DNA of 64,000 bases from positions 744,001 through 808,000 of the forward strand of contig NZ_BHVZ01000001.1 in NCBI RefSeq assembly GCF_003865035.1. The letters are read 5' to 3'. This stretch comes from Anaerotignum faecicola (GTDB lineage: Bacteria > Bacillota > Clostridia > Lachnospirales > Anaerotignaceae). Under the pieces are notes generated by a model that did no database searches, was not told where the DNA came from, and was given only the letters and a program-made list of their open reading frames with translations. The translations under genes and the position numbers were made by a program. Below, piece by piece: positions 32,900 through 41,289 of the stretch; the first letter of the stretch is position 1; each line of letters opens with the position of its first letter.

Positions 32900-33800
32900 T
32901 CTTGCCGCCTCCTCTCTTTACATGGCTGGCAGCATATTTGCCCTTCAGGTGGGGCAAAGCAAGGAATGCCGCTACAATCAAAGCACTGATCAGCTTCAGG
33001 TCGGTGGTTTCCAGACCAAGCCACAGCACCACTGCGATAACGATATAATACAGGATTGCACCGCCGACAACGCCAAGCATACGCAGTGCATAGTTATAAT
33101 CAAATCTCTTGAATACAACGCCCGCAATGATAACGGATGCCAGACCGATAACGATGGCACCACGCCCCATGTTTACGTCTGCATTGCCCTGATACTGCGC
33201 ATACAGACCGCCTGCAAGCGCAACCAGACCATTGGATACCATAAGCCCCAGAACCTTCATTGTATTGGTATTGATGCCCTGTGCGCGCGCCATTTTTTCA
33301 TTATTGCCCGTTGCACGGAAGGCACGACCCATTTCTGTACCGAAGAAGCCATACATCAGCGCGATGACTACAATACAGAAAATCGCGGAAACAATGATTG
33401 CACCATGGATATCTCTCAGGCTGAGAATCAGATTATATTTATCTACGCTGATTGCCTGATTGGATTTACCCAAAATACGCATATTGACAGAATACAGACC
33501 CAGCTGGGACAGGATGCCTGCCAGAATACCGGGGATACCCAAAGCCACATGGAAGATACCTGTTACCATGCCTGCCAGCATACCGACAATCGTAGCCACT
33601 ACCAGAGCAACCGCTACGTTATGCCCGGAAAGCATCATCATAACTGCAACGGAGCCGCCTGTCGCAATGCTGCCGTCTACGGTCATATCCGCAAAATCCA
33701 ATACCTTAAAGGTGATGTAAACGCCGATGGCAAAAACACCCCAAATCAGCCCTTGGGCGATGGAGCCCGGAAGGGCATTGAGCAATGCCATAATATTCAT
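32892..33800 (-). CDS. ABC transporter permease (branched-chain/TrpY-like)
   Basis: Membrane channel of the importer, 302 residues with eight to nine helices. QGLIWGVFAIGVYITFKVLDFADMTVDGS (quoted in part: GVFAIGVYITFKVLDFADMT) is the hallmark of permeases of the PF02653 class working with ABC_sub_bind receptors. I start at 33800 (AGAGGT upstream); a longer reading to 33875 runs through the intercistronic hairpin and is not credible. Only one permease is present, so it presumably forms a homodimer. Confidence 0.92.
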   Translation of the reverse strand: MNIMALLNALPGSIAQGLIWGVFAIGVYITFKVLDFADMTVDGSIATGGSVAVMMMLSGHNVAVALVVATIVGMLAGMVTGIFHVALGIPGILAGILSQLGLYSVNMRILGKSNQAISVDKYNLILSLRDIHGAIIVSAIFCIVVIALMYGFFGTEMGRAFRATGNNEKMARAQGINTNTMKVLGLMVSNGLVALAGGLYAQYQGNADVNMGRGAIVIGLASVIIAGVVFKRFDYNYALRMLGVVGGAILYYIVIAVVLWLGLETTDLKLISALIVAAFLALPHLKGKYAASHVKRGGGKNA

Positions 33801-33831
33801 AAATATACCTCTTTCTATGCTTTCTTTTTTT

Positions 33832-33869
33832 ACAGGAATAAGCGAAGCACATGCTTCGCTTATTCCTGT
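33832..33869 (-). repeat. 18-bp perfect stem between receptor 2 and permease
   Basis: ACAGGAATAAGCGAAGCA and its exact complement around a 2-base loop. On the transcribed strand it is followed by an A-run and not a T-run, so it is not a classical terminator in the operon direction. More likely it is an mRNA-stabilising or processing element that raises receptor over channel levels. Confidence 0.75.
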
Positions 33870-33901
33870 ATTCAATTCAAATCAAACCGCAGGTCTTTCG
33901 C

Positions 33902-34888
33902 TTAAGCAACCGGCTCCATCCCTTCGGGGATTGTAACACCCAATGCTTCTGCGATATCTACATTATATTTGGGAACCAGACCATCTGTCAGATATTCAAT
34001 GGGCATTTCCGCAGGCTTCTTCCCGTTCACCAAAATATCATACGCCATTTCGGCAGCCTTTGCGCCCAGATCATAGTAGCTGATAGACAGTGTTGCCAAT
34101 GCGCCAACCTCGCACATTGCTTCCGCACCTGTAACAGTGGGCACGCGTGCGGGAACTGCGATATTCTTTACGATTTCCATGTTGTTTGCAAATGTGTTAT
34201 CAGTAGGGATATACATTGCGTTGCAGTCTGCAACTGCCTTTGTCACAACCGCCTGAATTTCGTTAGAATCTGCTGCGGTGTAGATTGCATAAGGAATCTT
34301 CTGTTCCTCCAGATATTTCTTTGCCAGCTCTGCCTGATAGGTAGAGTTCGGCTCTGCGGAGCAGTAAACCACTGCAACCTTTGTGCTTTCCTTATCACAG
34401 AACTGCATCAGCACATCAATCTGCTTTTCGACGGAAGCCAGATCGGAAACGCCTGTGACATTTTTGCCGGGTGCTTCATTGGATTCTACCACGCCTGCTG
34501 TCACATAATCTGTAACGGAGGTACCGACGATGGGGATATCGGAGGTTGCTGCCGCCGCTGTCTGCAATGCTGTGGTTGCGTTTGCCATAATCAGGTCACA
34601 GCCGTCGGAAACAAATTTCGTGGAAATGGTGGTGCAGTTTGCCTGCTCCCCCTGTGCATTCTGGTAGTCAAATTCCACATTATCCTCACCCAGAAGCTCT
34701 GTCAGCTTATCCTCAAAGCCCTTTGTTGCCTGATCCAGAGAACCGTGCTCCATCTGCTGAATAATGCCGATGTGATATACCTTATTCCCTGTGCTTTCAT
34801 CTGCCGCATCATTGCCGCCGCAGCCTGTCATTGCCATTACTGCCGCTACGGTCATAGCCAGAAGGCCTGTTACTTTTTTCATTTTCAT
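33902..34888 (-). CDS. ABC transporter substrate-binding lipoprotein, PF04392 type (receptor 2)
   Basis: A 328-residue lipoprotein receptor, paralogous to those at 30902 and 35067. The lipobox is AMTGCGGN (Cys about 22). Shared motifs include GIIQQMEHGSLDQATKGFED, DIPIVGTSVTDY and VYCSAEPNSTYQAELA. It is first in the receptor-permease-ATPase operon under a consensus promoter, so it is probably the principal receptor. The ligand is unknown; TrpX-like amino-acid binding is one possibility. Confidence 0.92.
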   Translation of the reverse strand: MKMKKVTGLLAMTVAAVMAMTGCGGNDAADESTGNKVYHIGIIQQMEHGSLDQATKGFEDKLTELLGEDNVEFDYQNAQGEQANCTTISTKFVSDGCDLIMANATTALQTAAAATSDIPIVGTSVTDYVTAGVVESNEAPGKNVTGVSDLASVEKQIDVLMQFCDKESTKVAVVYCSAEPNSTYQAELAKKYLEEQKIPYAIYTAADSNEIQAVVTKAVADCNAMYIPTDNTFANNMEIVKNIAVPARVPTVTGAEAMCEVGALATLSISYYDLGAKAAEMAYDILVNGKKPAEMPIEYLTDGLVPKYNVDIAEALGVTIPEGMEPVA

Positions 34889-34955
34889 AATCTACCCTCT
34901 CCCTCTTTGATTTTTTTCATGTCTGATTTCGACATATAATTTCATCGCAAAATGA

Positions 34956-34983
34956 ATTATAGCATCCCTGTTTTGATTGTCAA
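34956..34983 (-). promoter_or_regulatory. promoter of the receptor 2-permease-ATPase operon
   Basis: Consensus TTGACA (34983-34978), a 16-base spacer and TATAAT (34961-34956) on the minus strand. An imperfect inverted repeat (ATAATTTCAT / AATGAATTAT) overlaps the -10 and could be an operator. Confidence 0.88.
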
Positions 34984-34988
34984 CAGCA

Positions 34989-35035
34989 AATCGAATTTTT
35001 CGATTAAGTGTATCGAAAAAACTGTTTCTTCGATA
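34989..35035. repeat. two TCGA-based stem-loops between receptors 3 and 2
   Basis: AATCGAA-TTTTTCGATT and TATCGAA...TTCGATA form adjacent stem-loops downstream of receptor 3. They lack a long T-run and are at best a weak terminator. Confidence 0.45.
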
Positions 35036-35066
35036 CAGGTACTTTCATCCTCTGCGAAGGGGAAGG

Positions 35067-36041
35067 TTATTCCATCGTTTCCTCCAGTGCTTCCATATCG
35101 GCAGGAGGAGTGATGCCCAAAGCCCTTGCGATTTCCGCATTATACTTCGGTGTCACGCCGTCGGAAACAAACGCGATTGGCATTTCGGCAGGCTTTGTGC
35201 CGTTTACCAGAATATTATACGCCATTTCCGCCGCCTTCACCCCCAGGTCATAATAACGAACGGAAAGCGTAGCCAGCGCACCGATGCGGCTCATATATTC
35301 CGCCCCTGCAAAGGTAGGTACACCTGCCGGAATCGTGATATTTTTTACGATTTCCATGCTGTTCGCCATGGTGTTATCGGTCGGGATGAAGATAGCGCCA
35401 CATTCCTGCACCGCCTTTGTCAGCACCGCCTGCACATCATTGGAATCCGCAACGGTGTAGATGGCACAGTCCCGTTTGAGCCGCTTCAGATATCTTTCCG
35501 CGCGCTCTGCCTGATAGATGGAGTTGGGCTCTGCGGAGCAGTAAACCACCGCAATCTTCGTATCGGGCTTGCAGAATGTAAGCAGCACATCCACCTGTGC
35601 CTTGATTTCGCCCAAATCGGAAACACCTGTGACATTTGTGCCGGGCTTTTCATTGGAATTCACTGCACCTGCCGCGATATAATCCGTTACGGATGTACCC
35701 ACGATAGGGATATCCGCCGTTGCCGCTGCCGCAGACTGCAAAGCCGTTGTGCCGTTTGCCAGAATCAAATCGCAGCCATCGGAAACAAATTTCGTAGCAA
35801 TGGTGGTGCTGTTTGCCTGTTCGCCCTGCGCGTTCTGGTAATCGAAGGTGATATTTTCTTCTCCCAGCAGCTCCATCAGCTTGTCCTCAAAGCCCTGCGT
35901 TGCCGCATCCAGAGAGGAATGTTCATCCTGCTGGACAATGCCGATGCGGTATGCCGTTTCTCCTGTGCTGCCGCAGCCGGATAAAGCCAGTGCCGCGCAC
36001 AAAAAAGCCGCCGTTACGCCCATCATTTTTCTGAATTTCAT
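35067..36041 (-). CDS. ABC transporter substrate-binding lipoprotein, PF04392 type (receptor 3)
   Basis: A 324-residue lipoprotein receptor with the lipobox ALSGCGST (Cys about 22) and the family motifs GIVQQDEHSSLDAATQGFED and DIPIVGTSVTDYIAAG. It is clearly a paralogue of the two other receptors. Its ATG has GGGGGAAAGG, but only about 23 bases separate it from the terminator of the yqeY-like gene, so no separate promoter fits; it may depend on read-through. No second permease or ATPase is present, so it probably feeds the same channel. Confidence 0.9.
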   Translation of the reverse strand: MKFRKMMGVTAAFLCAALALSGCGSTGETAYRIGIVQQDEHSSLDAATQGFEDKLMELLGEENITFDYQNAQGEQANSTTIATKFVSDGCDLILANGTTALQSAAAATADIPIVGTSVTDYIAAGAVNSNEKPGTNVTGVSDLGEIKAQVDVLLTFCKPDTKIAVVYCSAEPNSIYQAERAERYLKRLKRDCAIYTVADSNDVQAVLTKAVQECGAIFIPTDNTMANSMEIVKNITIPAGVPTFAGAEYMSRIGALATLSVRYYDLGVKAAEMAYNILVNGTKPAEMPIAFVSDGVTPKYNAEIARALGITPPADMEALEETME

Positions 36042-36064
36042 AGCCTTTCCCCCTTCAACGTAAA

Positions 36065-36092
36065 AGGGTCACAGGCAATCGCCTGTGACCCT
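36065..36092 (-). terminator. terminator after the yqeY-like gene
   Basis: Perfect 12-bp stem AGGGTCACAGGC / GCCTGTGACCCT with a GATT loop, followed by TTTTA on the minus strand. Confidence 0.82.
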
Positions 36093-36105
36093 ATGGTTTC
36101 GATTA

Positions 36106-36555
36106 TTACTTGCCTTGGAGCATTTTTTTCACAAGACCGCCGACAATTTTCATATCTGCGCGACCTTTCGCCTTGGCTGTCACGATACCCATGACTTTGC
36201 CCATATCCTTAATGGTAGAGGCTCCGGTCTGTGCGATGGCGTCTTCAACAATCTTCTGAATTTCATCCTCGCTTAACTGCTCTGGAAGGTAACTTAACAA
36301 AACTTCGATCTCTTTATTGAGTTTTTCGATCAGATCCTGTCTGCCGCTTTTTTCATAGTCGGGCAGGGAATCCCTTCTGCTTTTCAGCTGCTTGGAGATA
36401 ACCTCGATGACACCTTCATCATCCAGCTCAACCTTGTTATCCTTTTCGATCTGCAGGACACCGGAACGAATCAGCTGAATCGTATCCTTCTTGATGGTAT
36501 CCTTTTCTTTCATAGCAGTTTTCAAATCTGCAAAAAGCTGCTCTTTTAATGACAT
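36106..36555 (-). CDS. GatB/YqeY domain protein
   Basis: A 149-residue helical protein similar to the tail domain of the GatB amidotransferase subunit. MSLKEQLFADLKTAMKEKDT and LPEQLSEDEIQKIVEDAI are family signatures; its exact function, possibly tRNA-related, is unproven. I start at 36555 (AAGGGATG upstream), dropping 15 upstream residues. It lies directly downstream of rpsU, as yqeY does in Bacillus. Confidence 0.92.
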   Translation of the reverse strand: MSLKEQLFADLKTAMKEKDTIKKDTIQLIRSGVLQIEKDNKVELDDEGVIEVISKQLKSRRDSLPDYEKSGRQDLIEKLNKEIEVLLSYLPEQLSEDEIQKIVEDAIAQTGASTIKDMGKVMGIVTAKAKGRADMKIVGGLVKKMLQGK

Positions 36556-36719
36556 ATAATCATCCCTTTTCGCTTCGTAAAACTTAGTAAAATTTATCAA
36601 ACCATGAAAGCAATTCGTAAAACTTCGTTTTACTCATCCACTCAGGTTTTCTCGTGTCTGCTCAAAAATGCCTGCAAGCAGTCATTTTGTTGACAGCCAC
36701 GGAAAACGCTTTCATACGA

Positions 36720-36896
36720 TTATCTGAATTTACGTTTTCTAGCGGCTTCGGATTTCTTTTTGCGTTTTACGCTGGGTTTGTCATAATGCTCTCTTTTGCG
36801 TACTTCGCCCATGATACCATCTCTGGCACATGTTCTTTTAAAACGACGCAGTGCGCTGTCCAAGGATTCATTTTCTTTAACTTTTACCTCTGACAT
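36720..36896 (-). CDS. rpsU: ribosomal protein S21
   Basis: A 58-residue small-subunit protein. The product reads [20 protein letters not shown], then [20 protein letters not shown] and a basic end [26 protein letters not shown] precedes the ATG. The bottom-strand gene is hidden under a longer meaningless reading on the other strand. It is transcribed from a strong promoter (36977-37005) and is followed by the yqeY-like gene. Confidence 0.96.
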   Translation of the reverse strand: MSEVKVKENESLDSALRRFKRTCARDGIMGEVRKREHYDKPSVKRKKKSEAARKRKFR

Positions 36897-36976
36897 GAAT
36901 TTCCCTCCCTCCCAGTGCGAGATTCGTTGATGGCAAGAAAGGTGCTTTTACGCCTTTTTTTACCATACATTTAAGA

Positions 36977-37005
36977 ATTATACACAAAAACTCGCGCAAC
37001 GTCAA
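36977..37005 (-). promoter_or_regulatory. rpsU promoter
   Basis: Minus strand TTGACG (37005-37000), a 17-base spacer and TATAAT (36982-36977). Confidence 0.82.
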
Positions 37006-37034
37006 TAAGAACTAAGAGAAATTCTCAAGAAAAA

Positions 37035-39359
37035 TCATGGCAAATCTGCCTGTTTGGCGGTTTTTTCCGTATTTTTTTCGGGATGCTTCCGTTTTGCATC
37101 TGTTTTTGTACCATTTGCCGCCGTCCTTGTCTTAGGCTTTTTTGCCCGCGGCTGCTTCTTCGGCTGCTCCCGCTCCAGAATGACCATCCCCAGAGGCGGC
37201 ACATCCAGCTCTACCCGAAACGGGCAGCGACCTGCCGGCTCCGCCCTGCTTTGCAGCGGTACGGCGTTGATGACATCACTGCCGCCGAAGCGCGCGGCAT
37301 CGCTGTTCAGCCGTTCATGATAAACACCCTCCTGCGGCACGCCGAGCGAAAACCCACGATGCACCACAGGTGTAAAATTGCAGAGGAAAACCAGCTCCTT
37401 CTCCTGACTGCGGCGCACAAAGGAAACAATCGAGCTTTCCGCATCGTCACATTCAATCCATTGGAAGCCGTTCGGGTCGAAATCCTCCGCCCAGAAGGCA
37501 GACTCCTCTGCATAAAGATGATTCAGCTCCTTCACATACGCCTGCATTTCCTGATGGTCTGCATATTGCAGCAGATGCCAATCCAAAGAGCGTGCCTCGC
37601 TCCATTCGCTGTACTGCGCAAATTCACCGCCCATAAACAGCAGCTTTTTCCCCGGATGCCCCATCATGAAGCCATAGGAAAGGCGCAAATTCGCAAAGCT
37701 CTGCCAAACATCCCCCGGCATTTTCCCAATCATTGAGGATTTTGTATGTACCACCTCATCATGCGAAAGCACCAGCACAAAATTCTCCGCATAATGATAT
37801 GCCATGCCGAAGGTCAGCTTATTCTGATGATATTTCCGATAAATAGGGTCAAGCTTGATATAGGAGAGAAAATCATTCATCCAACCCATGTTCCATTTCA
37901 GGCTGAACCCAAGACCGCCCTCATCAACCTTCTTCGTCACACCGGGCCATGCGGTGCTGTCCTCCGCAATCATGAGTGCGCCCGGCTCCCTCTCGGCAAT
38001 GACGGAATTCATGTGCTTGAGAAATTCGATTGCCTCAAGGTTTTCACTGCCGCCGTATACATTGGGGAGCCACTGCCCCTCCTCCTTGCAGAAATCCAGC
38101 CGCAAAAGAGATGCTACCGCATCCACGCGCAGCCCGTCTATATGGAAAATATCCATCCAGTAGAGCGCATTTGCAAGCAGGAAATTCGCAACCTCTTTTC
38201 TGCCGTAATTGAAAATATACGTCCCCCACTGGATATGCTCCCCCAGACGGGGGTCTTGGTGCTCATAAAGTGCCGTGCCGTCAAAGCGTGCCAGTGCAAA
38301 ATCATCCTTCGGGAAATGCGCAGGCACCCAGTCCAGAATGACGGAAATGCCGTTCTGATGGCAGGCATCCACAAACTGCTTAAATTCGTCCGGGCTGCCG
38401 TAGCGGCTCGTCGGGGCATAATAGCCCGTCACCTGATAGCCCCAGCTGCCGTCAAAGGGATGCTCCTCCACAGGCAGCATCTCGATATGCGTATAGCCCA
38501 TTTCCTTCACATAGGGAATCAGCTGCTCCGCCAATTCGGTATAGGTCAGAAAACGATCACCCTCTGCCCGCTTCCAGCTGCCCAGATGCACCTCATAGAT
38601 ATTCATGGGGGCTGTCCTGAAATCATATTTCCTTCGTGCCGTCATCCAACGGCGATCCTTCCATTTATAGCGTTTCAGAGGATACAGCACAGATGCATTG
38701 TTCGGGCGCACCTCTGCATACACACCGTAGGGGTCTGTTTTATCAACCACCCTGCCATCACACTGCGTCACATGGAATTTATATTTATCCCCCTCTGCCG
38801 CCGCAGGCAGAAACAGCTCCCAGATGCCAGATTCGCCCAGCCTTCGCATGGGACTTCTGCGCGCATCCCAGTTGTTGAAATCCCCGATTACACTGACCGC
38901 CTTCGCATTGGGTGCCCAGACGGAAAATGCCGCCCCCCTTGCGCCCTCGTGCGTCATAAGCCTGCCGCCCATTTTTTCGTAAATCTCATAATGCGTCCCT
39001 GCGCCGAAAAGATGTCGGTCAAATTCAGAAAGGGTCGGCGAGAAGGAATAGGGGTCATAGCTGCGCCATGTGTTGCCGTCCGCATCGGTGTACTCCAGCT
39101 GATAGCGGAACCATTCCTCCCTGTCCGCAATCGTCACCTCAAAAAAGCCGTCTGCATGCAGCCGCTCCATCGGGTATTTTTTCCGTTTATTTGCATAGTC
39201 AATCACGGTAATGCCTGCCGCATTCGGCAAAAAGGCACGCACCACAACGGCTTTTCTGCCGTCCTCCTCCATTTCGTGCATCCCCAGCACCGTATGGGGA
39301 TCACTGTGTTCCCCGTTGACAATATGAAAAATATCATAAAGCTTTGTGGTTGTGAGCAT
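37035..39359 (-). CDS. glgB: 1,4-alpha-glucan branching enzyme
   Basis: Introduces alpha-1,6 branches into glycogen-type glucan. The 774 residues show two N-terminal CBM48-like domains (GMHEMEEDGRKAVVVRAFLP; FSVWAPNAKAVSVIGDFNNW) and a GH13 barrel with the catalytic Asp in DGLRVDAVASLL, Glu in MIAEDSTAWP and Asp in LSHDEVVH. The last 45 residues are Lys/Pro/Thr-rich and are not part of the enzyme fold. No glgC, glgA or glgP is in the window, so it is an orphan here. GGGAGGGAG precedes the ATG. Confidence 0.96.
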   Translation of the reverse strand: MLTTTKLYDIFHIVNGEHSDPHTVLGMHEMEEDGRKAVVVRAFLPNAAGITVIDYANKRKKYPMERLHADGFFEVTIADREEWFRYQLEYTDADGNTWRSYDPYSFSPTLSEFDRHLFGAGTHYEIYEKMGGRLMTHEGARGAAFSVWAPNAKAVSVIGDFNNWDARRSPMRRLGESGIWELFLPAAAEGDKYKFHVTQCDGRVVDKTDPYGVYAEVRPNNASVLYPLKRYKWKDRRWMTARRKYDFRTAPMNIYEVHLGSWKRAEGDRFLTYTELAEQLIPYVKEMGYTHIEMLPVEEHPFDGSWGYQVTGYYAPTSRYGSPDEFKQFVDACHQNGISVILDWVPAHFPKDDFALARFDGTALYEHQDPRLGEHIQWGTYIFNYGRKEVANFLLANALYWMDIFHIDGLRVDAVASLLRLDFCKEEGQWLPNVYGGSENLEAIEFLKHMNSVIAEREPGALMIAEDSTAWPGVTKKVDEGGLGFSLKWNMGWMNDFLSYIKLDPIYRKYHQNKLTFGMAYHYAENFVLVLSHDEVVHTKSSMIGKMPGDVWQSFANLRLSYGFMMGHPGKKLLFMGGEFAQYSEWSEARSLDWHLLQYADHQEMQAYVKELNHLYAEESAFWAEDFDPNGFQWIECDDAESSIVSFVRRSQEKELVFLCNFTPVVHRGFSLGVPQEGVYHERLNSDAARFGGSDVINAVPLQSRAEPAGRCPFRVELDVPPLGMVILEREQPKKQPRAKKPKTRTAANGTKTDAKRKHPEKNTEKTAKQADLP

Positions 39360-39507
39360 AGTCTCCCTCCCTTTTGCTTGTGTTTGTTTCCTTGATATAT
39401 CTTATTTATTATACCATATTTCCAACGTATTGCCAGATGGAAACAGAGCCATATTTTGGCAAAACCATTCTTGTTTTTTACGAAAATCGATGTTTTTCAG
39501 ACGGTAC

Positions 39508-39536
39508 TTGTCAGCAGAACGCAAAAGGTCTATACT
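39508..39536 (+). promoter_or_regulatory. promoter of the beta-CASP hydrolase gene
   Basis: TTGTCA (39508-39513), a 17-base spacer and TATACT (39531-39536), 71 bases before the ATG. Confidence 0.75.
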
Positions 39537-39607
39537 AACAGTAGGAATTACAAAAGACATTTGTCCATTTTTCATAAAAATACTGCAATCAAGGAGGAGT
39601 GATCTCT

Positions 39608-41233
39608 ATGAAACTGATGTTTTTAGGTGCTGACCACGAGGTAACCGGCAGCTGCCATTATATCGAAGCCTGCGGCAAGAGCATCCTTTTGGACTGTGGC
39701 ATGGAGCAGGGACGGGATACCTATGAAAATCAGGAAATCCCCGTAGCGGCAGGAAGGATTGATTATGTGTTCCTTTCTCACGCGCATATTGACCACTCTG
39801 GACTACTCCCTCTGCTTCACAAAAACGGCTTTCAGGGACAGATTTACGCCACCGAGGCCACCACAGACCTCTGCCGCATCATGCTTCTGGACAGTGCGCA
39901 TATTCAGGAATTTGAAGCGCAGTGGCGCAACCGCAAAAATAAGCGTGCCGGCAAAGCCCCCTTTGAGCCACTTTATACCACAGAGGATGCGATGGCAGTC
40001 ATGGAGCATTTTGTTCCCTGCGATTATATGAAGGAAATCGAGGTCTGCGAAGGGGTGAAAATCCGCTTTACGGATGTCGGGCATCTGCTCGGCTCCTCCA
40101 GTATTGAAATCTGGCTGACGGAAAACGGCGTATCGAAAAAAATCGTATTCTCCGGTGATATCGGCAATATCAATCAGCCCATCATCCATGACCCCCGTTA
40201 TACCACCGAAGCAGATTTTGTCATTATGGAAAGTACATACGGCGACCGTTACCATACCGCGCCGCCCGATTATGTGGCAGAGCTTGCCGGGCAGATTCAG
40301 CAGACCTTTGACCGCGGCGGCAATCTGGTCATCCCCTCCTTTGCCGTCGGGCGAACGCAGGAAATGCTGTATTTCATCCGCGAAATCAAGGAAAGAGGAC
40401 TGGTGCGGGGGCATGAGGGCTTCAAGGTTTATGTGGACAGCCCCCTTGCAATCGAAGCAACGCGCGTGTTTGCGGAAAACTATCTGGGCTGCTATGACAC
40501 CGACGCAATGGCATTGGTACAGAAGGGCATCAATCCGCTGACCTTTCAGGGTCTTGAGGTTGCCGTAACGCCGGATGATTCCATGGCAATCAATTTCGAT
40601 AAAAGCCCGAAGGTTATCATCTCCGCATCGGGGATGTGCGAGGCAGGGCGCATCCGCCATCATTTAAAGCATAACCTCTGGCGGCCCGAATGTACGATTC
40701 TTTTCGTTGGATATCAGGCAATCGGCACACTTGGCAGAAATATCATTGAGGGCGAAAAAGAGGTGCGCCTGTTTGGCGAGACAATTACCGTCAACGCGCA
40801 TATCGAGGAGCTGGCAGGCGTGAGCGGACATGCGGATAAGAAGGGACTTCTGAATTGGGTGAACCATTTCGAGAAGAAGCCGGAGCGCGTTTTTGTAGTA
40901 CATGGCGAGGATTTGGTCTGCGAGGACTTCACAAAATGCTTAAAGGAAGAATACGGCTACAATGCCTTTGCCCCCTACAGCGGTGCCTGCTTCGATTTAG
41001 CGGCAAATCAGATGATTTCCGAGGGCGTAAAAATCCCCGTTGTACCGAAGGAGCTGCCAAGGGGACATGCCGCCTCCGAGGGCGGCAAGCGCGCGATGTA
41101 TCTGGCAAATCAGCTTGATCTGGCAAATAAACGCCTGCAGCAGATTATCAATCTGAATAAGGGCGGCACCAATCGGGATATGGAAAAGATGCTCAAGCAA
41201 ATCAACGACCTTTGCGACAAATTAGACGGATAA
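39608..41233 (+). CDS. MBL-fold beta-CASP hydrolase (probable RNA-processing nuclease)
   Basis: A 541-residue metallo-beta-lactamase/beta-CASP protein of the CPSF/YSH1-like group (COG1236). The zinc motif is LSHAHIDHSG; further ligands are in DVGHLLGSS, FSGDIG and VSGHADKKGL. The beta-CASP insert lies at about 215 to 390 (VIPSFAVGRTQEMLYFI, then SASGMCEAGRIRHHL). Such proteins are usually endo- or exo-ribonucleases, but no substrate is known for this branch. I start at ATG 39608 (AAGGAGGAG upstream). It is monocistronic. Confidence 0.9.
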   Translation: MKLMFLGADHEVTGSCHYIEACGKSILLDCGMEQGRDTYENQEIPVAAGRIDYVFLSHAHIDHSGLLPLLHKNGFQGQIYATEATTDLCRIMLLDSAHIQEFEAQWRNRKNKRAGKAPFEPLYTTEDAMAVMEHFVPCDYMKEIEVCEGVKIRFTDVGHLLGSSSIEIWLTENGVSKKIVFSGDIGNINQPIIHDPRYTTEADFVIMESTYGDRYHTAPPDYVAELAGQIQQTFDRGGNLVIPSFAVGRTQEMLYFIREIKERGLVRGHEGFKVYVDSPLAIEATRVFAENYLGCYDTDAMALVQKGINPLTFQGLEVAVTPDDSMAINFDKSPKVIISASGMCEAGRIRHHLKHNLWRPECTILFVGYQAIGTLGRNIIEGEKEVRLFGETITVNAHIEELAGVSGHADKKGLLNWVNHFEKKPERVFVVHGEDLVCEDFTKCLKEEYGYNAFAPYSGACFDLAANQMISEGVKIPVVPKELPRGHAASEGGKRAMYLANQLDLANKRLQQIINLNKGGTNRDMEKMLKQINDLCDKLDG

Positions 41234-41249
41234 GCTTACAAAGACTACA

Positions 41250-41288
41250 TAAAAAAAGACCTAAGAGACACGCTCTTAGGTCTTTTTT
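41250..41288. terminator. bidirectional terminator
   Basis: Stem AAAAAAGACCTAAGAG / CTCTTAGGTCTTTTTT with a short loop, between the convergent beta-CASP and pmbA genes. Confidence 0.92.
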
Positions 41289-41289
41289 A

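Noticed and set aside
34889..36064. A T-box in front of the ABC receptor genes, as in some trpXYZ operons
   Set aside because: Leaders are too short and have no T-box sequence.
37746..39395. A 549-codon plus-strand open frame across glgB
   Set aside because: Antisense shadow of a complete GH13 enzyme; no start signal and unusual composition.
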